A stretch of 7,882 bases of DNA from Solirubrobacteraceae bacterium (GTDB taxonomy: Bacteria; Actinomycetota; Thermoleophilia; Solirubrobacterales; Solirubrobacteraceae). Below, in pieces: positions 1-7,151 of the stretch. The notes beneath the pieces are model-generated. The model did not search any database. It worked only from the letters and a program-made list of their open reading frames with translations, and was not told the origin of the DNA. The stretch spans positions 1 through 7,882 of the forward strand of contig JADGPO010000120.1 in the NCBI GenBank assembly GCA_017882405.1, given 5' to 3'. The position numbers and the translations under genes were made by a program. How positions within the stretch are numbered: the first letter of the stretch is position 1; every line of letters begins with the position of its first letter.

Positions 1-702
1 CGCCTCGTCGCCCTCGCCCAGCTCGGCGCTGGCCAGCACCGACGCTCCACCGATCCCGTCGCGACCGGTGAGCGCGCCCAGGAGCACGAGCACGTTGCCG
101 GGGCCGGCGGCGGCTGAGCGGATCAGCCGGGCGTGCGGCGCCAACCCCAGGCACATGGCGTTGACCAGGCAGTTCTGCTCATAGCAGGGCTCGAAGTAGA
201 TCTCGCCGCCGACGGTGGGCACGCCGATCGAGTTGCCGTAGTGGCCGATCCCGGCGACGGCGTGCTCGAGCAGGTAACGGGAGCGCTCCGAGGTCGCCGG
301 CTCGCCGAAGCGCAGCGAGTCGAGCACCGCGATCGGGCGGGCGCCGACCGCGAACACGTCGCGCAGGATCCCGCCGACGCCGGTGGCCGCGCCCTGGAAG
401 GGCTCGACGGCCGAGGGGTGGTTGTGGGACTCGACCTTGAACGCGACTCCCAGGCCGCCCCCAACGTCGACCACCCCGGCGTTCTCGCCGGGACCCATGA
501 GCACGTGCGGCCCCTCGGTGGGCAGCCGGCGCAGCAGCTTCTTGGAGTGCTTGTAGGCGCAGTGCTCGGACCACATCAGCGACAGCATCGCCAGCTCCGT
601 GTCCCCCGGCTCGCGGCGCAGCAGCTCGACGATCAGCCCGTACTCGCTGTCGGTCAGGCCGAGCTCGCGGTGGCGATTCTCAGACGACGAGGCGGTCGGC
701 AA
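1..702 (-). CDS. purL: Phosphoribosylformylglycinamidine synthase subunit PurL (N-terminal part, runs off the left edge)
   Basis: This is the synthetase subunit of the three-part FGAM synthase (PurS-PurQ-PurL). It converts FGAR to FGAM using ATP and ammonia delivered by PurQ in the cytoplasm. About 234 residues are visible. Residues 43-51 read MWSEHCAYK, which contains the conserved active-site His (H47). [12 protein letters not shown] (about 70-81), [38 protein letters not shown] and GVPTVGGE follow in order, as in the B. subtilis short-form PurL. The presence of separate purS and purQ genes also fits the short (about 740-residue) form. In frame, a stop lies at 714-712, and TTG at 702-700 is the only usual start before the conserved region. 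It gives a short leader and a 23-nt overlap with purQ. I see no clear Shine-Dalgarno sequence, so translational coupling to purQ is likely. Identity is certain; the start is inferred. Confidence 0.96.
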   Translation of the reverse strand, partial: MPTASSSENRHRELGLTDSEYGLIVELLRREPGDTELAMLSLMWSEHCAYKHSKKLLRRLPTEGPHVLMGPGENAGVVDVGGGLGVAFKVESHNHPSAVEPFQGAATGVGGILRDVFAVGARPIAVLDSLRFGEPATSERSRYLLEHAVAGIGHYGNSIGVPTVGGEIYFEPCYEQNCLVNAMCLGLAPHARLIRSAAAGPGNVLVLLGALTGRDGIGGASVLASAELGEGDEA

Positions 703-1357
703 GTTGCGCGGCTATCGACTTGAACAGCTTGAGACCGTCGATGGAGCCCGTCAGCGGGTCGACGGCGTGCTCGGGGTGGGGCATCAGCCCGAAGACGTTG
801 CGGCCCTCGTTGCAGACCCCGGCGATGTCGCGCAGCGAGCCGTTCGGGTTGTGGCCGGGTGCGTAGCGCAGCAGCACCTGATCGTTGGCGGCCAGTTGGT
901 CGAGCAGCGCGGGCGGCGCGTAGTAGCAGCCGGTCATGTGCTTGACGGGGATCGACAGCCGGTCGCTCGGCTCGCACGCGCGCGTGAAGGGAGAGTCGGT
1001 GCTGACGACGTCCAGCGAGACCTGGCGAAAGACGAAGCGCAGGCTGATGTTCGTCAACAGTGCGCCCGGCAGCAGGCCGGCCTCGCACAGCACCTGGAAG
1101 CCGTTGCAGATCCCAAGCACCAGCCCACCGGCCCGCGCGAACTCGGCGACCTGCTCCATCACCGGCGCAAAGCGTGCGATCGCCCCGGCGCGCAGGTAGT
1201 CGCCGTAGGAGAAGCCGCCGGGGACGACCACCGCGTCCACGCCCTGCAGGTCGTGGTTGCCGTGCCACAGGATGACCGCCTCGCCGAGGCGTTGGCAGGC
1301 CAGCTGCGCGTCGACCTCGTCACAGGAGCCGGGAAAGCGGATGACGCCGAACTTCAC
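680..1357 (-). CDS. purQ: Phosphoribosylformylglycinamidine synthase, glutaminase subunit PurQ
   Basis: This is a class I glutamine amidotransferase of 225 residues, the usual length for the free-standing PurQ subunit. It hydrolyses glutamine and passes ammonia to PurL through the PurS-bridged complex. The N-terminus [13 protein letters not shown] is typical. The nucleophile Cys is at residue 84 in [10 protein letters not shown], and the catalytic His/Glu pair is H194 and E196 in LMPHPEH. The oxyanion region [16 protein letters not shown] (about 43-58) is intact. The start is GTG (1357-1355), which overlaps the purS stop as GTGA, a classic coupling arrangement. The 3' end overlaps the proposed purL start by 23 nt. 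No key residue is missing. Confidence 0.98.
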   Translation of the reverse strand: MKFGVIRFPGSCDEVDAQLACQRLGEAVILWHGNHDLQGVDAVVVPGGFSYGDYLRAGAIARFAPVMEQVAEFARAGGLVLGICNGFQVLCEAGLLPGALLTNISLRFVFRQVSLDVVSTDSPFTRACEPSDRLSIPVKHMTGCYYAPPALLDQLAANDQVLLRYAPGHNPNGSLRDIAGVCNEGRNVFGLMPHPEHAVDPLTGSIDGLKLFKSIAAQLADRLVV

Positions 1358-1620
1358 GCGGATGCGGACCCCTCCCGCCGATGGGCGGCGGGCGGCAGGT
1401 CGGTGTCGACGATCTCGTAGTCCTCGATCAGCGGGTTGGTGAGCAGCCGCTCACACATCTCCGGCAGGCGATCGGGGTCCTCCACGTCGAGCTCGATCAT
1501 CCGGCCGACGTGCACGTTGCGCACCCCGGTGAAGCCGAGCGCCGGCAGAGCGCGCTCCACCGCCTGGCCCTGGGGATCGAGGATCCCGGCCTTGGGCTTG
1601 ACCAGCACCCGGGCGCGCAT
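1354..1620 (-). CDS. purS: Phosphoribosylformylglycinamidine synthase subunit PurS
   Basis: PurS is the small bridging subunit that holds PurQ and PurL together and helps channel ammonia. At 88 residues it has the usual PurS size (about 80-90). The N-terminal strand ARVLVKPKAGILDPQGQAV, the segment ALPALGFTGVRNVHVGRMIEL and the end LLTNPLIEDYEI match the family pattern. The last roughly 15 residues ([13 protein letters not shown]) look like an unstructured tail. The start is ATG at 1620-1618, four bases after the purC stop. I see no strong Shine-Dalgarno sequence, so re-initiation from purC is plausible. The stop overlaps the purQ GTG start. Confidence 0.96.
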   Translation of the reverse strand: MRARVLVKPKAGILDPQGQAVERALPALGFTGVRNVHVGRMIELDVEDPDRLPEMCERLLTNPLIEDYEIVDTDLPPAAHRREGSASA

Positions 1621-1624
1621 CGCG

Positions 1625-2506
1625 TTACGCGGCGCCCGTGCGGGACAACCAGGCGTCGAACTTCTCGCCGCTGATGCGCTCGTAGGCCTCGACGTACTTC
1701 TCGCGGGTGCGCGAGACCACGTCGTCGGGGATCGGCGGCGCCGGCGGGTTGCGATCCCAGCCCGTCCCCGACGCCCAGTCGCGTACGAACTGCTTGTCGA
1801 AGCTGGGCTGGCCGCGGCCGGGCTCGTAGCTGTCGGCCGGCCAGAAACGCGAGGAGTCCGGCGTGCAGATCTCGTCGCCGATCGTCAGCCTGCCGTCGGC
1901 GTCCAGACCGAGCTCGAACTTGGTGTCGGCGAGGATGATCCCGTTGGCGCGAGCGTGGTGGGCGGCGTGCTCATAGAGCGCCAGCGAGACGTGCCGGACG
2001 CGTTGGGCCAGCTCGCGATCGCCGATCAGCTCGACGGCTCCCTCGAAGTCGATCGCCTCGTCGTGGCCGACCTCGGCCTTGGTGCTTGGGGTGAACAGCG
2101 GCTCGGGCAGGCGGTCTGACTCGCGCAGGCCGGCGGGCAGCTCGATCCCCGACACCGCGCCGGTCGACTGGTAGTCCTTCCATCCCGAGCCGGTGATGTA
2201 GCCGCGGACCACGCACTCGACGGGCAGCATCTTCAGCTTGCGGACCACCATGCCGCGCCCGCGCGCCTCGGCGGGCACGCCGTCGGTCACCGAGACGACG
2301 TGGTTGGCCACGATGTCCTCGGTGCGCTGAAACCAGAAGGTCGAGAGGCCGGTGAGCACCGCGCCCTTGTCGGGGATCGGCGTGGGATGGACGACGTCGT
2401 AGGTGGAGATCCGATCCGAGGCGACGATCAGCAGCTCGTCGCCCAGGTCATAGATCTCGCGAACCTTGCCGGAGGCCAGCAGAGGGAGGTCCCAGAGAGC
2501 GCTCAC
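1625..2506 (-). CDS. purC: Phosphoribosylaminoimidazole-succinocarboxamide synthase (SAICAR synthetase)
   Basis: This enzyme ligates aspartate to CAIR with ATP to form SAICAR, using the product of the PurE step and feeding PurB. The protein has 293 residues, the longer type of PurC (the B. subtilis enzyme has about 240). Visible motifs are GKVREIYDLGD (13-23, nucleotide-binding loop), PVECVVRGYITGSGW (95-109), LADTKFELG (192-200), PDSSRFWP (216-223) and FDKQFVRDW (236-244). The start is GTG at 2506-2504. An in-frame TAA lies 24 bases upstream with no ATG or other GTG between, so the start is well bounded. No Shine-Dalgarno sequence is visible. A remnant-bearing gap of 341 bases separates it from purB. 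Confidence 0.97.
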   Translation of the reverse strand: MSALWDLPLLASGKVREIYDLGDELLIVASDRISTYDVVHPTPIPDKGAVLTGLSTFWFQRTEDIVANHVVSVTDGVPAEARGRGMVVRKLKMLPVECVVRGYITGSGWKDYQSTGAVSGIELPAGLRESDRLPEPLFTPSTKAEVGHDEAIDFEGAVELIGDRELAQRVRHVSLALYEHAAHHARANGIILADTKFELGLDADGRLTIGDEICTPDSSRFWPADSYEPGRGQPSFDKQFVRDWASGTGWDRNPPAPPIPDDVVSRTREKYVEAYERISGEKFDAWLSRTGAA

Positions 2507-2527
2507 GAGGGCGATGCTAGCGGCTGG

Positions 2528-2776
2528 TTATGACGACCTGATCGAGCCGATGGGACCGCCTGGCGGACCCGGCTCACCCGCCTGAGCAGGCGTCACGGCA
2601 CCCGGTGGGGGCGATGTCCAGCCCGGGCCGCGGAACATATAGCCCAGCCGCTCGCTCCAACCGCGGGCGCGGCGCAGGTCACGCCCGATCGCGGCGTACT
2701 CGTGGAAGGCCACCCGCACGGGGTCCCGATCAGAGCGAGCGGCAGCCAGAACGGGAAGTAGGTCATCGGGACCCAC
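2528..2776 (-). pseudogene. Decayed gene remnant, C-terminus resembling sterol desaturase / fatty acid hydroxylase family
   Basis: The purB-purC gap (2507-2847) holds no intact gene but is not featureless. An open frame of 82 codons from GTG 2776 reads, from about residue 17, DRDPVRVAFHEYAAIGRDLR and then ARGWSERLGYMFRGPGW. That pattern (P-V-x-x-A-x-H-E-Y-A, then a PGW ending) is what I recall from the C-terminus of membrane sterol desaturase-like proteins. The histidine-cluster catalytic core is absent. The frame upstream of this match does not look like the family. A second frame, open from just after the purB stop to about 2722, encodes a hydrophobic stretch, QTWVPMTYFPFWLPLALIG, that would join it by a frameshift. 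The tail after PGW is Pro/Gly-rich and probably read-through. Most likely a pseudogene; a small genuine ORF cannot be excluded. The family assignment is from memory of the motif. Confidence 0.45.
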
Positions 2777-2847
2777 GTCTGGCGCACCAGCGAGCGCCGA
2801 CCACCGCAGGAGGCGATCGTCACCACCCTGCTGCAGATCTTCGCGCC

Positions 2848-4122
2848 TTAGGCGATCTCGTCCAGCCGGGCGAGGATCTCTCCGGCGTGGCGGACGAACG
2901 GCGCGTAGTCGAAGATCGCGTCCAGGTCCAGTTGCGCGCCGGCCGGGTCGGCAGCCAGCAGCCCGCGCATATCCGAGCGCTCGTCCAGGGCGCGCTGGGC
3001 GAGGCGCTGGACCACCCGGTAGGCGTCGTCGCGCGTGGAGCCCGCGGCCACCAGCGCCAGCAGCACCCGCTGGGAGAAGAGCGCGCCGTGCGTCAGCTCA
3101 AGGTTCTCGGCCATCCGCGGCTCGTTGACGACCATGCCCTCCACGAGCGCCAGAACCCGGCGCTGCATGTGGTCGAGCAGCGTCGTGGAGTCGGGCAGGA
3201 TGATCCGCTCCACGGAGGAGTGGGAGATGTCGCGCTCGTGCCACAGCGCGACGTCCTCCAGGCCCGCCGAGGCGTTGCCGCGCAGCACACGGGCCAGACC
3301 GGTGACCTGCTCTGACTTGATCGGGTTGCGCTTATGGGGCATGGCGCTCGAGCCCTTCTGGCCGAGGCCGAACGGCTCGGAGACCTCGCCCACCTCGGTG
3401 CGGGCCAGGTGGCGCAGCTCGGTGGTGAAGCGCTCCAGGCCGGCGCCCGCCAGCGCGATCGCCTGAAGCAGCTCGGCGTGGCGATCACGGGCCACGACCT
3501 GGGTGGAGACCGGCTCGCGCTCCAGCCCCAACCGCGCCAGCACCCGCTGCTCGAACTCCGGTGAGGTCGCCGAATAGGTCCCCACCGCGCCGCTGACCGC
3601 GCCGATCGCAGCCTGCGCGAACGCCCGCTCCAAGCGCCGGGCGTTGCGATCGGCCTCGAAGGCGAAGCCCGCGAGCTTGATCCCGAACGTGGTCGGCTCG
3701 GCGTGGATGCCGTGCGTGCGTCCGACGCACAGGGTGTCCACGTGCTCGCGCGCGCGCGCGGCAAGCGCATGCACCAGCCGCCGGCAATCGGGCAGTACCA
3801 GCTCGCCGACGTGCTTGATCTGCAGCGCCAGGCCGGTGTCCAGCACGTCGGAGGAGGTCAGCCCGTAGTGGATCCAGCGGCCGGCCGGCCCGGCCGACTC
3901 CGACAGCACATCCACGAACGCGGCGGTGTCGTGATCGGTGACTTTCTCGCGCTCGTCGATCGCGGGCACGGTGAAGGTGGCGGCGCGGATCGCCTGAAGC
4001 TCGGGCTCGGTGGGCCCCTCCATCTCCTCGCAGGCGGCCACCTCCACCTGCCGCATCGCCTCGAAGCGGGCGTGGTCAGACCATGCGTCCGCCAGCTCGC
4101 GGCGGGTGTAGCGCGCGATCAA
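2848..4122 (-). CDS. purB: Adenylosuccinate lyase
   Basis: PurB is a homotetrameric fumarase-superfamily lyase. It cleaves SAICAR to AICAR plus fumarate, and adenylosuccinate to AMP plus fumarate. At 424 residues it matches the family length. Visible signatures are VTDHDTAAFV (61-70, with the conserved His), HYGLTSSDVLDT (85-96), GRTHGIHAEPTTFG (134-147, general-acid His), the superfamily signature GSSAMPHKRNP (257-267, with the catalytic serine loop) and ALWHERDISHSSVER (292-306). The start is TTG at 4122-4120. The resulting N-terminus MIARYTRREL matches the canonical MI-x-RYTR start of PurB, which supports this rare codon. The region before it is pyrimidine-rich and lacks a Shine-Dalgarno sequence. 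The stop of the ArsR gene lies only 12 nt upstream, so co-transcription with that regulator is likely. Confidence 0.97.
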   Translation of the reverse strand: MIARYTRRELADAWSDHARFEAMRQVEVAACEEMEGPTEPELQAIRAATFTVPAIDEREKVTDHDTAAFVDVLSESAGPAGRWIHYGLTSSDVLDTGLALQIKHVGELVLPDCRRLVHALAARAREHVDTLCVGRTHGIHAEPTTFGIKLAGFAFEADRNARRLERAFAQAAIGAVSGAVGTYSATSPEFEQRVLARLGLEREPVSTQVVARDRHAELLQAIALAGAGLERFTTELRHLARTEVGEVSEPFGLGQKGSSAMPHKRNPIKSEQVTGLARVLRGNASAGLEDVALWHERDISHSSVERIILPDSTTLLDHMQRRVLALVEGMVVNEPRMAENLELTHGALFSQRVLLALVAAGSTRDDAYRVVQRLAQRALDERSDMRGLLAADPAGAQLDLDAIFDYAPFVRHAGEILARLDEIA

Positions 4123-4134
4123 GGGAGGGCGGAG

Positions 4135-4539
4135 TTACGCGACCTGCGTCTGGGCGGCCACGCCGGCGACGGCGCCGGCGTCAGCGCAACCGCAGTCCTC
4201 GGTCGTGGCGGCGGCGGCTGCAGCCGCCTGCAGGATCGTCTCCAGCAGACCCGGGAAGCGCGTCTCCAGGTCGGGGCGCCGCAGCCGGTTCAGCCGCGTC
4301 GTGCCCTGCTGGCGCTGCTGGATCACTCCGGCCTCGCGCAGCACCTTGAAGTGGTGCGTGCAGGTCGACTTGGTCACCGGCAGCGCGAAGCTGCCGCAGG
4401 TGTACTCGCATTCGCCCTTGGCCAGCTCGGCCACGATCAGCAACCGCACCGGATCGGACAGCGCGTGGAGCACGGCGCCCAACTCCAACTCGTCGCAGGT
4501 CGGGTGAGCGATCGGTTCGCTGGTGGGTGTTATCGACAT
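4135..4539 (-). CDS. ArsR-family winged helix-turn-helix transcriptional regulator, cysteine-rich
   Basis: This is a 134-residue ArsR/SmtB-type DNA-binding protein. The core is LGAVLHALSDPVRLLIVAEL (20-39), then a cysteine-bearing turn ECEYTC (43-48), the recognition helix region VTKSTCTHHFKVLREAGVI (55-73) and the wing with RQQGTTRLNRLRRPDLE (76-92). This matches a common subgroup whose usual pattern, as I recall it, is CGTF-x-LPV-x-KST-x-x-HHF-x-VLREAGVI. I chose ATG 4539 because AGGGGG lies just upstream and residue 1 begins a typical N-terminus. The longer start at 4590 would put the operator repeat inside the coding region. Six cysteines (15, 44, 48, 60, 116, 118) are many for this size. 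The C-terminal tail has a seven-alanine run and ends with a CGC motif. The effector is unknown. It reads toward purB, 12 nt away, and diverges from the 40-residue ORF across a palindromic region. Confidence 0.9.
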   Translation of the reverse strand: MSITPTSEPIAHPTCDELELGAVLHALSDPVRLLIVAELAKGECEYTCGSFALPVTKSTCTHHFKVLREAGVIQQRQQGTTRLNRLRRPDLETRFPGLLETILQAAAAAAATTEDCGCADAGAVAGVAAQTQVA

Positions 4540-4569
4540 TACCCCCTCATGATAGGACGCTCCCGGCTT

Positions 4570-4617
4570 TGTACGACGGTCATCGTACATCTGCTAATGT
4601 ATGGCAGGCATCGTACA
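4570..4617. promoter_or_regulatory. Putative operator: inverted repeat plus a third half-site between the ArsR gene and the divergent micro-ORF
   Basis: TGTACGA (4570-4576) and TCGTACA (4583-4589) form a perfect 7-bp inverted repeat around a 6-nt spacer. A third copy, inside the nine-base direct repeat CATCGTACA, occurs at 4609-4617, 28 bases from the matching copy at 4581-4589. The region is less GC-rich than its surroundings, as expected for a promoter. Plus-strand candidates are TTGTAC (4569-4574) and GCTAAT (4593-4598), 18 nt apart. On the minus strand TATCAT (4554-4549) resembles a -10 box, but no good -35 accompanies it, and it lies so close to the ATG that the message would be nearly leaderless. 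Placement suggests the ArsR protein binds here and controls both directions. The repeats are seen directly; binding is inferred. Confidence 0.6.
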
Positions 4618-4642
4618 ACGGATCGCACCAGAGGAAGACCCT

Positions 4643-4765
4643 ATGGCCGACTCGCACACCCCCGTCAATATCTCACGCGCTCGCCGAAGCGCGACGGCCG
4701 TCATCGCCCAGTACATCCAGGACCTCGCCACCACCGCAGTTCCGGCCCCCGCGCCGACCGCGTAG
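4643..4765 (+). CDS. Hypothetical 40-residue protein, divergent from the ArsR regulator
   Basis: This is the only convincing plus-strand gene. ATG 4643 follows the purine-rich AGAGGAAG (4630-4637) at normal spacing, a better ribosome binding site than most pur genes here have. Third codon positions are mostly G or C, like genuine genes in this genome. The product begins MADSHTPVNISRARRSATAV, continues IAQYIQDLATTAV and ends in a Pro/Ala tail. The middle (about residues 11-32) could form a basic, amphipathic helix. There is no signal peptide, membrane segment, cysteine or known domain. An in-frame ATG at 4601 would add 14 residues but has no such ribosome binding site. I do not recognise a function. 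Its promoter region carries the operator-like repeats, so control by the ArsR protein is likely. It could instead be chance, given its length. Confidence 0.6.
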   Translation: MADSHTPVNISRARRSATAVIAQYIQDLATTAVPAPAPTA

Positions 4766-4792
4766 TCCTCGACTTGAGTCCCCTCTGACCGG

Positions 4793-4822
4793 CGCCCGCC
4801 GAGCCCTCGTGGCCGGCGGGCG
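4793..4822. terminator. GC-rich hairpin downstream of the micro-ORF (possible bidirectional terminator)
   Basis: CGCCCGCCG (4793-4801) and CGGCGGGCG (4814-4822) are perfect 9-bp inverted arms around a 12-nt loop, 27 bases after the micro-ORF stop. No T-run follows on either strand, so it is not a textbook intrinsic terminator, though such hairpins are common terminators in high-GC actinobacteria. Its position between two convergent transcription units (micro-ORF and purE) fits that role. Random inverted repeats are frequent at this GC content. Confidence 0.4.
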
Positions 4823-4847
4823 TCGTCGCGTGGGAGAGCCGCGACGA

Positions 4848-4919
4848 TCACAGGAACTGACGGCCGCCGTCGTCGCCGAGCGTCTGTCCGGTGATCATCG
4901 CGCTGGCCTCCGCCGCAGG
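4848..4919 (-). pseudogene. Short-chain dehydrogenase/reductase C-terminal fragment
   Basis: A 23-codon frame ending at TGA 4850-4848 reads PAAEASAMITGQTLADDGGR followed by QFL. The order S-A-x-I-T-G-Q-x-L-x-x-D-G-G is the hallmark C-terminal segment of classical SDR enzymes (usual form ITGQ-x-L-x-VDGG). An in-frame TAG (4922-4920) sits immediately before it, and there is no start codon for a full protein. The Rossmann nucleotide-binding region and the catalytic Tyr-x-x-x-Lys are absent. It is a leftover of a gene whose remainder was lost. The match is short but specific; the rest of the purE to micro-ORF gap (4766-4939) holds only this and the hairpin. Confidence 0.6.
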
Positions 4920-4939
4920 CTAACGAGTGTGCGTGCAGC

Positions 4940-5502
4940 TCAGGCGCCGAGGATGCGCGCCGCCAGCACGGCGGCATTGCGGGCGTTGTCGATGCCCACG
5001 CAGGCCACCGGCACGCCCGGTGGCATCTGCGCGATCGACAGCAGTGCGTCCAGGCCGCCGGCCACCGAGGTTCGGCTGGTGAGCGGCACGCCGATCACCG
5101 GCAGCTCGGTGTGGGCGGCCACCACGCCGGGCAGCGCGGCCGACAGACCGGCCCCGGCGATGATCACGCGGATTCCCCGCAGCTTGGCGTTCTTGGCGTA
5201 GTCGGCGACCACGTCGGGCTGGCGGTGAGCCGACATCACGCGGGTCTCGGACAAAATGTCCCGCTTGGTCAGCTCCTGCTCGGCCTTCTCCATCGCTGGC
5301 ATGTCGGACTCGGATCCCATCAGAATCGCCACCTGCGGGCTGTCGACATCCAGATCGCGGATGTCCGCGGCCGTCTCGGACATGGGGGCGGCGTCCGGTG
5401 GCACCGGCCCGTCGGGCAGGACGCCGGGGTCGGGGGCGAGCTCCAGCTCCGGCTCCGGGTCGCCGGCGGGGACCAACTCGGGTTCCTCCTCGCCGCGCAT
5501 CG

Positions 5503-5506
<4 letters not shown>
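4940..5506 (-). CDS. purE: AIR carboxylase / N5-CAIR mutase PurE with acidic N-terminal extension
   Basis: PurE acts at the carboxylation of aminoimidazole ribonucleotide and makes the CAIR used by PurC. The catalytic core begins near residue 57 ([14 protein letters not shown]) and holds GSESD (64-68), SAHRQP (92-97, with the catalytic His) and [19 protein letters not shown], then [11 protein letters not shown]. The core is typical, ending soon after [12 protein letters not shown] 5506 overlaps the purD stop as ATGA, giving 188 residues and a roughly 55-residue leader rich in Glu, Asp and Pro. An internal ATG at 5383 ([10 protein letters not shown]) would give a near-standard length but has no Shine-Dalgarno sequence, so I prefer the coupled start. 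The position equivalent to E. coli His75 (in AAHLPG) is Ala here. No purK is visible, so whether it uses N5-CAIR or AIR plus CO2 cannot be settled. Confidence 0.95.
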
Positions 5507-6786
<1,280 letters not shown>

Positions 6787-6793
6787 CGGGGTT

Positions 6794-7075
6794 CTAGATC
6801 GAGCCGATGAAGTCGTCGATCGGGATCGCGGTCAGCGTCTCGTAGCGGCCGGTGCCGCGCGAACCCAGCTCCAGCGAGACCCGAGCGATCGTCTTCTCGT
6901 CGGGCGCCTCGATCACGTTGACGAAGTCCCACTGCCCGAGCGTCGCCCACTGCGCCTTGACGCTGGCACCCAGCTGCTCGACCTCGCGGTTGACCTCCTG
7001 GATGCGCGACGGGTTGTTCTTGATTGTCTGCACTCCCTCGGGCGTGAGCCGGGTGAGCATGATGTAGGTCGGCAT
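6794..7075 (-). CDS. GYD-domain protein
   Basis: This is a 93-residue protein of the GYD family, a small ferredoxin-like alpha/beta fold of uncertain function related to dimeric barrel proteins. The N-terminus [20 protein letters not shown] and the later [20 protein letters not shown], then [18 protein letters not shown], follow the family pattern. The name motif G-Y-D reads G-Q-W-D here (residues 47-50). No signal peptide or membrane segment is visible. ATG 7075 is preceded by AAGGGAGAGG (7094-7085), the best Shine-Dalgarno sequence on this strand. That suggests it is the first gene of a transcript with purD and purE. A metabolic link to purine synthesis is only suggested by position. Confidence 0.9.
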   Translation of the reverse strand: MPTYIMLTRLTPEGVQTIKNNPSRIQEVNREVEQLGASVKAQWATLGQWDFVNVIEAPDEKTIARVSLELGSRGTGRYETLTAIPIDDFIGSI

Positions 7076-7111
7076 GTGGCTGCGCCTCTCCCTTCGGCGT
7101 TGACGGCCCGG

Positions 7112-7117
7112 ACTCTA
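7112..7117 (-). promoter_or_regulatory. Candidate -10 element for the GYD-purD-purE unit
   Basis: On the minus strand TAGAGT (7117-7112) fits the TANNNT -10 pattern and lies about 36 nt before the GYD start, leaving room for the strong ribosome binding site. No recognisable -35 box lies at the proper distance, and the 76-base gap between clpB and GYD has no obvious terminator hairpin. Placement after clpB makes a promoter here reasonable, but sequence support is weak. Confidence 0.22.
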
Positions 7118-7151
7118 ATGGCGTCGGGGCGTCGGGCGCGGGTTGCGTGGG

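Noticed and set aside
599..1420. Plus-strand open frame opposite purQ and purL
   Set aside because: Its translation shows no domain and mirrors the PurQ codons; it is a high-GC shadow frame.
2593..2826. 77-codon minus-strand frame just after purB as an independent gene
   Set aside because: Only its first half looks protein-like (hydrophobic segment). The second half overlaps the better desaturase-like frame and is Cys/Ser/Pro-rich shadow, so I treat both as one frameshifted remnant.
3748..3758. Alternating CG run inside purB
   Set aside because: It encodes the Ala-Arg-Ala-Arg stretch of the PurB helix region; ordinary codon choice at high GC explains it.
4213..4228. Perfect 16-bp palindrome GGCGGCTGCAGCCGCC
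   Set aside because: It falls within the GCN codons of the alanine run in the ArsR tail; repeated Ala codons generate such palindromes readily.
4540..4590. Longer N-terminus of the ArsR protein (start at 4590)
   Set aside because: It would make the inverted repeat part of the coding sequence, has no ribosome binding site, and ATG 4539 has AGGGGG just upstream.
3703..4788. Long plus-strand open frame (361 codons) opposite purB and the ArsR gene
   Set aside because: It is antisense to two clearly recognisable proteins, has an Arg/Gly/His-rich low-complexity translation and no ribosome binding site. Such frames are expected on the strand opposite GC-rich genes.
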